Source: Mayfieldus sp038040285 (GTDB taxonomy: Bacteria > Actinomycetota > Thermoleophilia > Solirubrobacterales > 70-9). Taken from it: DNA of 64,000 bases. The notes under the pieces were generated by a model. It saw only the letters and a list, made by a program, of their open reading frames with translations, searched no databases and was not told the DNA's origin. This document shows positions 56,904-64,000 of this stretch, piece after piece. How positions within the stretch are numbered: position 1 is the first letter of the stretch; each line of letters opens with the position of its first letter. The stretch lies in assembly GCA_038040285.1 (NCBI GenBank), contig JBBPIN010000001.1:62001-126000 (forward strand). The letters run 5' to 3'. A program made the translations under genes and the position numbers.

Positions 56904-57620
56904 ATGGGGCGACTCGCGCTTGTCGGCGGCCAGGGCTTCGACGCGCTGCGGCCCTGGGCCGGAGCGCCGAAGCGGGAACTGACGACCGAGCGAGGCGCCG
57001 TCGATCTGCTCGACGCGGACAGCCACGTAGTGCTGGTGCGGCACGGGATCGACTCCTACACCCCCGCCCAACTCGTCGATCACCCCCGCAACCTCGCGGC
57101 GCTCGAGCAGGCCGGCTGCGACAGGGTGCTGGCGATCTGCTCGGTGGGGTCGCTGCACGCCGAGCTCGGGGTCGGGTCGTTCCTCTGCCCCACCGACTTC
57201 CTGGCCCTGGGCAGGGTCGACGCGGCCTTCGAGGACGAGCGCGGCCACGTCGTCCCGGCCTTCGATCCGGTCTGGCGGCGTCTCGTGCTGGAGGCGTGGG
57301 GCACGGCAACAGATGCGGCGATCCGCGACCAGGGTCTGTACTGGCAGAGCCCCGGCCCCCGCTTCGAGACCCCGGCCGAGGTGCGGCTGATCGCCAATCA
57401 CGCGGACGTCGTGGGGATGACGATGGGTTCCGAGTGTGTCGCCGCCTGCCAGCTCGGCCTCGCCTATGCCGCGGTCTGCGTGGTCGACAACCTCGCCAAC
57501 GGGATCGGCGACGCGCCGCTGACCCGCGAGGAGTACGAGGCCGGTCACGCGGCAAACCGCGAGCGCCTCGCGGCGGCGCTGGAGGCTGTGCTGCCGTCGC
57601 TGAGCGCGGAGGGCCCGTGA
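56904..57620 (+). CDS. Methylthio-nucleoside phosphorylase (MTAP/MTIP family)
   Basis: 238 aa. PNP/MTAP-family features: RLALVGGQGFDALRPW, NLAALEQAGCDRVLAICSVGSLHAELGVGSFLCPTDFL, SPGPRFETPAEVRLIANH (substrate loop) and DVVGMTMGSECVAACQLGLAYAAVCVVDNLANGI. It cleaves a 5'-methylthio-nucleoside to base plus 5-methylthioribose-1-phosphate. It sits 31 bp before a deaminase gene, so the true substrate may be methylthioinosine (see findings). The start at 56904 is the first ATG. Confidence 0.85.
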   Translation: MGRLALVGGQGFDALRPWAGAPKRELTTERGAVDLLDADSHVVLVRHGIDSYTPAQLVDHPRNLAALEQAGCDRVLAICSVGSLHAELGVGSFLCPTDFLALGRVDAAFEDERGHVVPAFDPVWRRLVLEAWGTATDAAIRDQGLYWQSPGPRFETPAEVRLIANHADVVGMTMGSECVAACQLGLAYAAVCVVDNLANGIGDAPLTREEYEAGHAANRERLAAALEAVLPSLSAEGP

Positions 57621-57651
57621 CCGCGGGGCCAACGAAACGCGAGGCTCGCGC

Positions 57652-58899
57652 GTGAGCCTGGCGGTGACCGGCGCACTGCTCGAGGGCGAAACGGTCGGGC
57701 TGCGGGCCGAGGAAGGCCTGATCGCCGAGCTGGCCCCCGGGGTCAAGCCCCGCAACGGCGACGAGGTGCTGGACGCCGGCGGCGCGCCCCTGGTCCCCGG
57801 CCTGGTCAACGGCCACACGCACGCAGCGATGACCCTGTTTCGCGGCTACGGCGATGACCTGCCGCTGATGCAGTGGCTGGAGGAGAAGATCTGGCCGCTG
57901 GAGGCAAGGTTGGAGCCCAAGGATGTCTACTGGGGCACGCGCCTCGCCTGCCTGGAGATGATCCGCAGCGGCACGGTCCGCTTCTGGGACATGTACTGGC
58001 ACCCCGAGGCGACGGCGCGGGCGGTGGAGGACGCCGGCCTGCGGGCGACGATCGCGGCGCCGCTGATCGAGGCGGGCAAGGGCCTGGAGTCGCTGCGCGA
58101 GGGCGCCCTGCGCAACCTCGAACAGCTCGCCGGCTGCGGCGAGCGAATCTCAGCGGCGCTCGCCCCGCATGCGATCTACACGGTCGGCGAGGAAGGGCTG
58201 CGTTGGGTAGCCGAGCTGGCGGCGCAGCGCGAGCTGCCGGTGCACATCCATCTGTCGGAGACCGAGCAGGAGATGGCCGACTGCGTAAACGAGCACGGCC
58301 TACGACCCGTCCACCACCTCGATCGGCTCGGTGTTCTCGGTCCGGGGGCGCTGCTTGCCCACGGCGTCTGGCTCGACGACGAGGAACTGGAGCTGGCGGC
58401 GGAGCGTGGCGCCACGATCGTCACCAACCCCGTTGCGAACCTGAAGCTCGCGGTGGGACGGGTCTTCCCGTACCGCAAGGCACGCGAAGTCGGCGTCGCG
58501 ATCGGCCTCGGCACCGACGGGGCCGGCTCAAACAACTCGCTCGACCTGCTCGCCGACCTGAAGACCTTCGCCCTGCTGCAGAGGAACGAGGCCGGCGACC
58601 CGGCGGCGGTCACCGCCGAGGAGGCATGGGAAGTGGCGACCGGCCGCCGCGCGCCGCTGCTCGGCGCCTCCGGCCGCCTGGCGCCAGGCGAGCCGGCCGA
58701 CTTCCTGCTGCTGCGCGCCGACGCCCCCGAGCTCAGCCTCGGCGACCTCACCGCCGACCTGGTCTACGCGGCGGCCGGAGCCGTCGTCGACACCTGCGTG
58801 GTCGCGGGGCGGATACTGATGCGCGCCGGCAGCGTCGAGGGCGCCGACGAGGTGATCGCGAAAGCCGTCGAGCGGGCCCGGGGACTCGGCCTGGCCTGA
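57652..58899 (+). CDS. mtaD: 5-methylthioadenosine/S-adenosylhomocysteine deaminase
   Basis: 415 aa from a GTG at 57652. Amidohydrolase fold: LVPGLVNGHTHAAMTLFRGYGDDLPLMQWLEEKIWPLEARL (first metal site HTH and MtaD signature), PHAIYTVGEEGLRWVAELAAQRELPVHIHLSETEQEM (HIHLSE), ALLAHGVWLDDEELELAAER, GLGTDGAGSNNSLDLLADLK (final metal Asp). It deaminates MTA to methylthioinosine, or SAH to S-inosylhomocysteine. Upstream of it lies the matching phosphorylase. Confidence 0.92.
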   Translation: MSLAVTGALLEGETVGLRAEEGLIAELAPGVKPRNGDEVLDAGGAPLVPGLVNGHTHAAMTLFRGYGDDLPLMQWLEEKIWPLEARLEPKDVYWGTRLACLEMIRSGTVRFWDMYWHPEATARAVEDAGLRATIAAPLIEAGKGLESLREGALRNLEQLAGCGERISAALAPHAIYTVGEEGLRWVAELAAQRELPVHIHLSETEQEMADCVNEHGLRPVHHLDRLGVLGPGALLAHGVWLDDEELELAAERGATIVTNPVANLKLAVGRVFPYRKAREVGVAIGLGTDGAGSNNSLDLLADLKTFALLQRNEAGDPAAVTAEEAWEVATGRRAPLLGASGRLAPGEPADFLLLRADAPELSLGDLTADLVYAAAGAVVDTCVVAGRILMRAGSVEGADEVIAKAVERARGLGLA

Positions 58900-58952
58900 G
58901 GTCGCACCTGCTGGTGATCAGGCCTAGCTGAGGCCCTGCGGCGGGGCGTGGT

Positions 58953-60458
58953 TCAGCGTGCCAGGGCTCCGATCAATTCGCGCCACCATTCCTTCGCCGC
59001 GTCGGTGGAGGCGTGCTCCAGCCTGCGGCGCGCGGCGGTCTGTAGGGCGCTCGCCGAGCCGATCGCCAGCACCGGCCCCGTGAACGCGTAGCGCCCGTCA
59101 TCCAACTCGACCAACGCTCCGGGTTGGTCGAGCCTGGTGCGGAGCTGCCGGACCACGGCCCGTCCCGCCACCTGGCGCGGATAGGCGGGGTCGCCGTCGG
59201 CCGCGGTCCACGACCGCGAGGTCGAGATCTGGGCGGTGCTGCGCGCCGGGCGCGGCGGTGGGGCCGGCTCTGCCAGCGCCGGATCGCTGGTCGTCACCCC
59301 CAGGCGGGCGGCCAGCGGCTCGAAGGTGGCGCCCTGAACGAGGGTCGAGAGCAGCACCGCGAAGAAGACGATGTTGAAGAACTCGAGGCTGTGCGGGACC
59401 CCCTCGATGACTGGGAAGGTGGCCAGCACCACCGGGACGGCGCCGCGCAGGCCAGCCCAGCCGAGCACGATCCGCTCATTCACCGTGTAGCCGGCGAACG
59501 GGGTCGAGGCGAACACGGCGGCTGGACGGGCGACGACGGCGAGGATCAGCGCCAGCAGGGTGCCCTTCAGGGCGACGTCCCCGAGTTGCGACGGAAAGAC
59601 GAGCAGCCCAAGGACGATGAACAAGCTCACCTGGGCGACCCAGGCGAGGCCCTGGTGGAAGATGCGCACCGTCCCCTTGGCGGGGATCGTGGCGCCGCCG
59701 AGGATCAGGCCGGCGAGATAGACGGCGAGGAAGCCCGACCCGTGCAGCGTCGCGGCGGCGCCGAATGCGACCGCGGCGATCCCGATCGTCCCCAGCGGGT
59801 ATGCCCCGGGGGTGCCGAGCCGCGCCCGGCGCAGCCCCTGGACCCCGAGCCAGCCGACCGCAGCGCCGATCGCGAGGCCGATTCCCAACTCGCGCAGCAG
59901 CAGCAGCGCCATGTCCGATGCCCCATAGCCGGGGCGCTGGATCCAGTCGATGAAGCCGATCACCAGCAGCACAGCGACCGGGTCGTTGAAGCCCGCTTCC
60001 CCCTCCAGCGTGCGCGCCAGCCGGCGCCGCAAGGTCGAGCCGCGCAGCACGCCAAAGATCGCGGCACCGTCGGTGGCGGCGACGATCGATCCAACCAGCA
60101 ACCCGTCGAGGGTCGAGAAGTCGAACAGAAGCGCCGCCGCAAGCCCGGCGATCAGGGCCGTGCCGAGGGTTCCCGCGAGCGCCAGGCCCAGCGACGGGCC
60201 GAGCACCGGGCGGATCTCGTCGAAGCCGGCGTCCAGTCCGCCTTCGAAGAGGATCATCGCCAGCGCCACGGTACCGATCGTGCGCGCCAGCTCATAGTCG
60301 TTGAAGTTGATCCACCCGGTCCCGTCCGAGCCGATCGCCATCCCGACCCCGAGGAACAGGACCAGCCCGGGGACCCGCAGCCGGCCCGCGGCGAGCGCCG
60401 CCCCGAGGCCGGCGACCAGCAGCGCGCCCCCGACGAGGATCAACTGGCCGTCGTTCAC
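58953..60458 (-). CDS. K+/H+ antiporter, NhaP2/CvrA-like
   Basis: 501 aa. Cation:proton antiporter CPA1 pattern with about 12 helices: LVLFLGVGMAIGSDGTGWI, LAMILFEGGLDAGFDEI, GSIVAATDGAAIFGVL, LARTLEGEAGFNDPVAVLLV (ion-binding ND/GD motif) and LGWAGLRGAVPVVLATFPV. A cytoplasmic C-terminal TrkA-C-like region (about residues 405-485) follows. Symporter alternatives are unlikely given the NhaP2-type GSDGTG motif. Regulates potassium and pH. Convergent with mtaD, 53 bp apart. Confidence 0.9.
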   Translation of the reverse strand: MNDGQLILVGGALLVAGLGAALAAGRLRVPGLVLFLGVGMAIGSDGTGWINFNDYELARTIGTVALAMILFEGGLDAGFDEIRPVLGPSLGLALAGTLGTALIAGLAAALLFDFSTLDGLLVGSIVAATDGAAIFGVLRGSTLRRRLARTLEGEAGFNDPVAVLLVIGFIDWIQRPGYGASDMALLLLRELGIGLAIGAAVGWLGVQGLRRARLGTPGAYPLGTIGIAAVAFGAAATLHGSGFLAVYLAGLILGGATIPAKGTVRIFHQGLAWVAQVSLFIVLGLLVFPSQLGDVALKGTLLALILAVVARPAAVFASTPFAGYTVNERIVLGWAGLRGAVPVVLATFPVIEGVPHSLEFFNIVFFAVLLSTLVQGATFEPLAARLGVTTSDPALAEPAPPPRPARSTAQISTSRSWTAADGDPAYPRQVAGRAVVRQLRTRLDQPGALVELDDGRYAFTGPVLAIGSASALQTAARRRLEHASTDAAKEWWRELIGALAR

Positions 60459-61027
60459 CTCGCGTAGCTTCGCGCAGGTGTAGGATCGCGCGCTGTGGTC
60501 CTGTGCTGGCTGCCCGGCCAGGGTTTGAGTGCCAGGCTGGCTGCGCAGCCAGGTTTCGGCGCCTCAAAGACGGGTAAGTTTCCCTTCAGGGCGTGCGGAG
60601 GACCCGACGCCCAGGACTGCCGGTTGCCCCGCTGGGAAGCTGGGTTGTCTCCCCCCCGTGCCCGGCGCCCAGCGGGGCGTCCGGCAGTAATTCTCTTCAG
60701 CTGCGGCGGCGCCTGGATGCCTACGGCGCCAGCCCCAGCAGTCCCGCGTAGATCAGCGGGTCAAGCTCGGGATCTTCCTCCCAGGTCTCGTCCTCCCACT
60801 GCTCGACGGCAGCGGATAGGGCACTCCGACCCCGTCGACGCCTCCGTAAAGGGTGGCCAGCCCGGCGTCGCGCTGATCTCGGCCTCGATCTCGTGCTCGT
60901 GCGTTGCTGCTTCCATCCGCGGCCTTCTCTCTGGACTCTTTCTCGAATTGGCGAGCGGCCAGGCTAGGCGGCGGGTCTGGGGCCCCGGTGAGGATTCGGT
61001 GACCCGGAGGTAAATATTCCGGGTCGC
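60459..61027. other. Intergenic region with REP-like hairpins and a possible frameshifted gene
   Basis: 569 bp. A REP-like unit (GTGCCAGGCTGGCTGCGCAGCC) lies at 60529-60550. On the minus strand 60721-60916 begins with ATG after a good GAGAAGG site and reads MEAATHEHEIEAEISATPGW, but a convincing C-terminus (AVEQWEDETWEEDPELDPLI YAGLLGLAP, stop 60721) lies in another frame. A small gene broken by a one- or two-base shift is possible. Confidence 0.4.
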
Positions 61028-62314
61028 TCAGGCGGCGAGGGCCTCCTGCTCCTCTGTGAGCGGCTCCTCGGCGACGTCCCGATGCGACCGGGCGCGCGGG
61101 GGGTGCTCGCGCTCGACCCGGGCCAGCGCCGTGCGCGCCGCCCAGGCGGCCGAGAGGCCGGAAACTCCGGCGAGGACCAGTGCGACGCGCGGGTCGAATG
61201 CCTCCGAGAGCCAGCCCGCGATCGGGCCCCCGATCGCGGTCGAGCCGAGGAAGACGATCGAGTACAACGCCATCACCCGGCCGCGCATGTCTGGGCGCAC
61301 CTCGAGCTGAAGGTAGGAGTTGACGCTGGCCGCGAAGGTCACCGTGGCGGCGCCGAGCAGGGCCAGCAGCGGGAGCTCCAGCGCCAGCGTCGGCGCGGCG
61401 GCCGCGAGCAATGAGAGGGCTCCGAAGCCGAGCGCCGCGCCGGCTATCACGGAGGCGCTGGTGCGCCCGCGCGCACCGGTGGCCAGCGCGCCCGCCACCG
61501 ATCCCACGGCCATCGCCGAGACCAGGGCCGCGTAGACGCTGGCGCCGCCGCCGAAGCTGAACCTGGCGAGCAGCGGCAGGATGGTCTGGAAGTTGTAGCC
61601 GAGGGTTCCGACCACGGCCATCAGGGCCAGCGGAACCGCGAGGCGGGGCGTTGCGGCCACGTGGCGCAACGCCGATCGCACGGCGCCCCGCTCGCGCGGC
61701 ACCTGGGGCGCCGGACGCAGCGCCCCCGGCTCCATCCGCCACAGCGCGAAGATCATGGCGCCGAAGGTGGCCGCGTTGATCGCGAAGCACGGATCGACCC
61801 CGACCGTGGCGATCAGCACCCCGGCCAGCGCCGGGCCGATGATGCGAGCCGAGTGGACGAGGACGCTGTTGAGGCTGACCGCGTTGACGACCCGCCCCGT
61901 TCCCACGATCTCGATCACGAAGCTCTGGCGGGTCGGGTTGTCGACCGCGTTGACGGCGCCGCGGGCGAAGACCAGCGCGTAGACCATGGCCACGGTCACA
62001 ACGCCGGCGCTGCTGAGCGCGAACAGGGCGAGCGCCGGCAGCGCCATCGCTGCCTGGGTGACGATCAGCAGGCGCCGTTTCGCAAAGCGGTCGGCGAGCA
62101 GGCCGCCCCAGGCGCCGAACAGCAGGATGGGCAGGAACTGAAGCGCCGTGGTGAGCCCAACCGCGACGCCGCTGCCGGTCAGCGACAGCACCAGCCAGAT
62201 CTCCGCCACCGTCTGCATCCAGTTGCCGGACAACGAGACGATCTGCCCGACGAAGTAGCGGCGGTAGTTGGGGACCTGGAGGGAGTCGAATGAGCGGCGA
62301 AGGGCGGTGGTCAA
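61028..62314 (-). CDS. MFS transporter (EntS-like exporter group)
   Basis: 428 aa with 12 predicted helices. MFS_3-type features: SFDSLQVPNYRRYFVGQIVSLSGNWMQTVAEIWL, LLFGAWGGLLADRFAKRRLLIVTQ (A-like motif with the basic patch), DNPTRQSFVIEIV (motif D/E region), MRGRVMALYSIVFLGSTAIGGPIAGWLSE. Drug or siderophore export is likely by family. Its start overlaps the marR stop (ATGA), so the MarR protein is almost certainly its regulator. Confidence 0.9.
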   Translation of the reverse strand: MTTALRRSFDSLQVPNYRRYFVGQIVSLSGNWMQTVAEIWLVLSLTGSGVAVGLTTALQFLPILLFGAWGGLLADRFAKRRLLIVTQAAMALPALALFALSSAGVVTVAMVYALVFARGAVNAVDNPTRQSFVIEIVGTGRVVNAVSLNSVLVHSARIIGPALAGVLIATVGVDPCFAINAATFGAMIFALWRMEPGALRPAPQVPRERGAVRSALRHVAATPRLAVPLALMAVVGTLGYNFQTILPLLARFSFGGGASVYAALVSAMAVGSVAGALATGARGRTSASVIAGAALGFGALSLLAAAAPTLALELPLLALLGAATVTFAASVNSYLQLEVRPDMRGRVMALYSIVFLGSTAIGGPIAGWLSEAFDPRVALVLAGVSGLSAAWAARTALARVEREHPPRARSHRDVAEEPLTEEQEALAA

Positions 62315-62775
62315 GCCCGCCCCTCCCCTCGCGGTGCGCGGTCGCCCTCGAGCAGGCGCTCGAGGATCTCCGCCGCCCGCTCCAGCGTCGCGACGTCACG
62401 CGGATCGAGATCGCGCATGCGCCTGGCCAGGTAGGCGTTCTTTCGCTGGCGCAGGCGACGCAGGCGCTCGCGACCCTCGCCGGTGAGGCTAATCAGTGCG
62501 CTGCGCCCGTCCTTGGGGTCGGGGGTACGCTCGACCAGGCCCTCCTCTTCGAGCCCGCGCAGGATGCGGGTCGCCGTCGGGCGCTTGATGCGCTCGATCT
62601 CCGCCAACTCGCTGGGGGTGAGCGGCCCGTGCAGCTCGACCGAGGTCAGCGCCGACGCGTGGGGGGCGCGAAGCTCGGTGCCCGCCTCCTGGCGCATCCG
62701 TCGCGCCGCGCGGTTGATCACCAGCCGCAGGTGAGCGGCGGTCTCGGCGAGGTTTGTCTCAATCGTCTGATTCAT
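62311..62775 (-). CDS. MarR family transcriptional regulator
   Basis: 154 aa. Winged-helix pattern: LTSVELHGPLTPSELAEIERIKRPTATRILRGLEEEGLVERTPDPKDGRSALISLTGEGRERL. Operon head, followed directly by the MFS gene. A perfect palindrome lies 14 bp before its start. Typical MarR behaviour would be repression of both genes, relieved by a small ligand. Confidence 0.93.
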   Translation of the reverse strand: MNQTIETNLAETAAHLRLVINRAARRMRQEAGTELRAPHASALTSVELHGPLTPSELAEIERIKRPTATRILRGLEEEGLVERTPDPKDGRSALISLTGEGRERLRRLRQRKNAYLARRMRDLDPRDVATLERAAEILERLLEGDRAPRGEGRA

Positions 62776-62788
62776 ATATAATTCAGGC

Positions 62789-62805
62789 TGCTAATTAGTT
62801 TAGCA
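62789..62805. promoter_or_regulatory. Palindromic MarR box upstream of marR-MFS operon
   Basis: Arms TGCTAA and TTAGCA around a TTAGT spacer (17 bp), 13 bp before the start codon. The surrounding AT-rich DNA (TATATAATTC) likely includes the -10 region. Confidence 0.65.
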
Positions 62806-62896
62806 AATCGGTTCTGTAATGCGTGACCTCAGGACGCCCTTGCCGGCTGACGCCCACGGGTAGGACACGGCCGCGCGGGCGTCGAACCCCACAGCC

Positions 62897-63679
62897 ATGG
62901 ACGAGCGCTCAGAGCGCATCGCGCGCTTCATGGACCCGTTCCTGATGGTCGCCGCACTGCTGACCCTGCCCGCGGTGGCGATCCACGAGTCGCAGACCGG
63001 AACGAGCCTTGACGCGATCGCCCAGGCGCTCAACTGGGCGACCTGGGTTCCCTTCCTGATCGAGGTCGTGGTGATGCTCACCGTGGTGCCGGATCGCAAG
63101 CGCTGGCTTCGCGAGCACCCGATCGAGCTGGTCATCGTCGTCCTCACCCCGCCGGTGCTGCCGCCTGGGCTTCAGAGCCTGCGGGTGATCAGACTCCTGC
63201 GGCTCCTGCGCTTGCTGCGACTCGCCCAGCTCTCGCGCCGCGTCTTCTCGATCGAGGGCATTCGCTACGCGGCCCTGCTCGCGGCCATAACGGTGATCGC
63301 CGGCGGCGCCGCCTTCGTGGGCTTCGAGCACTCCCACCACTACAGCGACTGGACCGGCCTCTACTGGGCGGTCACGACGATGACTACGCTGGGCTCCAAC
63401 ATCTACCCGACCACCACCGGCGCCGAGATCATCTCGGTCGTCATGCTGCTGGTCGGCATCTCCTTCGTCGCCCTGCTGACCGGCGCCATCGCGCAGCGCT
63501 TCCTGGGGCCCGAGATCGCCGAGGTGGAGGCCGAGCTGGAAGAGGGCGAGAAGTCGCCGGAGGCGATCGCCCTGCGTCAGATGCACGAGGTCCGCGACCA
63601 GCTACAGGGCCTGGAGGTCGCGCTCGAGCAGCTGATCGAGGACGCGACCACGCGTCAGGCGGACCGCTCTAGCGGCTGA
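62897..63679 (+). CDS. Voltage-gated-channel-like ion channel with an atypical filter
   Basis: 260 aa. Helices S1-S4, the last with regularly spaced Arg (RVIRLLRLLRLLRLAQLSRR), a pore helix TGLYWAVTTMTTLG, the filter region GSNIYPTTTG, and S6 (EIISVVMLLVGISFVALLTGAIAQRFLG), then an acidic coiled-coil tail. In ordinary K+ channels the filter is TVGYGD; here it is TLGSN, one residue shorter. Fold and S4 support voltage sensing; the ion is uncertain. Confidence 0.85.
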   Translation: MDERSERIARFMDPFLMVAALLTLPAVAIHESQTGTSLDAIAQALNWATWVPFLIEVVVMLTVVPDRKRWLREHPIELVIVVLTPPVLPPGLQSLRVIRLLRLLRLLRLAQLSRRVFSIEGIRYAALLAAITVIAGGAAFVGFEHSHHYSDWTGLYWAVTTMTTLGSNIYPTTTGAEIISVVMLLVGISFVALLTGAIAQRFLGPEIAEVEAELEEGEKSPEAIALRQMHEVRDQLQGLEVALEQLIEDATTRQADRSSG

Positions 63680-63706
63680 TGTCGAGCGCGACTAAGCTCG
63701 CCGGCG

Positions 63707-64000
63707 ATGGAGGAGGTTCTGCCCGGGGTCTTTCACTGGACCGCCGTTCATCCGAAGATCGGCATCGAGGTCAGCTGCCACTTCGTCGCCGGCTCGGGTA
63801 CGGCGATCGACCCGCTGCTGCCCGAGGAGGGCATCGAGTGGTTCGATAGCCGCGATCCGCAGCGGGTCGTGCTCTCCAACCGCCACCATCTGCGCCACGC
63901 GGAGCAGATCGCCGACCGCTTCGCATGTCCGATCCTCTGCCATGAGGCCGGGCTGCACGAGTTCGAGGGCGGCCCCGAAGTGCAGGGCTTCGCCTTCGGC
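63707..64000 (+). CDS. MBL-fold hydrolase, N-terminal part
   Basis: 98 codons, cut by the window end. Begins EEVLPGVFHWTAVHPKIGIE, VSCHFVAGSGTAIDPLLPEE, then VVLSNRHHLRHAEQIADRF. The HHLRH motif stands where the HxHxDH metal site lies in MBL enzymes, here altered. Relatives in actinobacteria are annotated as MBL-fold metallo-hydrolases. Start is the ATG at 63707. Confidence 0.65.
   Translation, partial: MEEVLPGVFHWTAVHPKIGIEVSCHFVAGSGTAIDPLLPEEGIEWFDSRDPQRVVLSNRHHLRHAEQIADRFACPILCHEAGLHEFEGGPEVQGFAFG

Noticed and set aside
1..64000. tRNA or rRNA genes
   Set aside because: I looked for cloverleaf signatures (GGTTCGA-type T-arm with paired acceptor ends) and rRNA-conserved stretches and found none I could support.

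Overview
The window is a high-GC (roughly two-thirds G+C) actinobacterial fragment. Gene content points to the class Thermoleophilia, most likely order Solirubrobacterales. Supporting markers are a Thermoleophilia-style type IV pilus cluster with a PilX-like pilin, small secreted proteins with an alanine-rich leader ending in AYAA or VYAA, F420-type luciferase-like oxidoreductases, a split NAD(P) transhydrogenase, an egtB-egtD pair and a DUF5679 protein. This placement is inferred from gene families, since no rRNA is present. A 100-N scaffold gap and an apparent frameshift suggest a draft or metagenome-derived assembly.

Layout. 1-7.1 kb: type IV pilus cluster on the minus strand (pilC fragment, two pilT genes, pilB, a PilX-like pilin and two unknown membrane proteins), containing the assembly gap. 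7.3-19 kb: housekeeping and redox genes, including a secreted protein, GNAT acetyltransferase, the principal sigma factor with a clear promoter, a YihY/BrkB protein, GlpX, an F420-type oxidoreductase, EgtD, EgtB, a short-chain dehydrogenase, a Flp/TadE-leader protein and LapA. 19-32.6 kb: split transhydrogenase, a second F420-type enzyme, a secreted propeller-RTX protein, a CtpE-like P-type ATPase, acyl-CoA enzymes, L-2-hydroxyglutarate oxidase, a TetR/DUF4242 divergon and a thiolase. 32.7-43.6 kb: membrane and envelope genes, an ECF sigma/anti-sigma/lipoprotein operon, PAS, MBL, crotonase and alarmone-hydrolase-like genes, and a subtilase. 42.3-47.2 kb: a complete branched-chain amino acid type ABC importer.

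47.73-55.78 kb is an integrated mobile element of about 8.05 kb that splits a host membrane-protein gene. The two gene halves lie outside a shared 10-bp core and rejoin in frame to 275 codons. The element carries a large serine recombinase at its left end, a secreted cargo protein, a P4-type primase-helicase with adjacent 9-bp iterons, a chain of translationally coupled small genes with two HTH regulators, and a second, small serine recombinase. The large recombinase reads out through the attachment core and takes its stop codon from host DNA. In the excised circle the same frame would continue for 60 more residues, so integration state should change the protein's C-terminus.

56.5-64 kb: a SnoaL-like protein, a methylthio-nucleoside phosphorylase and deaminase pair, a K+/H+ antiporter, an MFS exporter with its MarR regulator, an ion channel with an unusual filter, and a partial MBL hydrolase.

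Two families of structured repeats run through the intergenic DNA. One is a REP-like palindromic family with a compensated base change. The other is a two-hairpin leader placed exactly 16 nt before the start codons of an F420-type oxidoreductase and a short-chain dehydrogenase.
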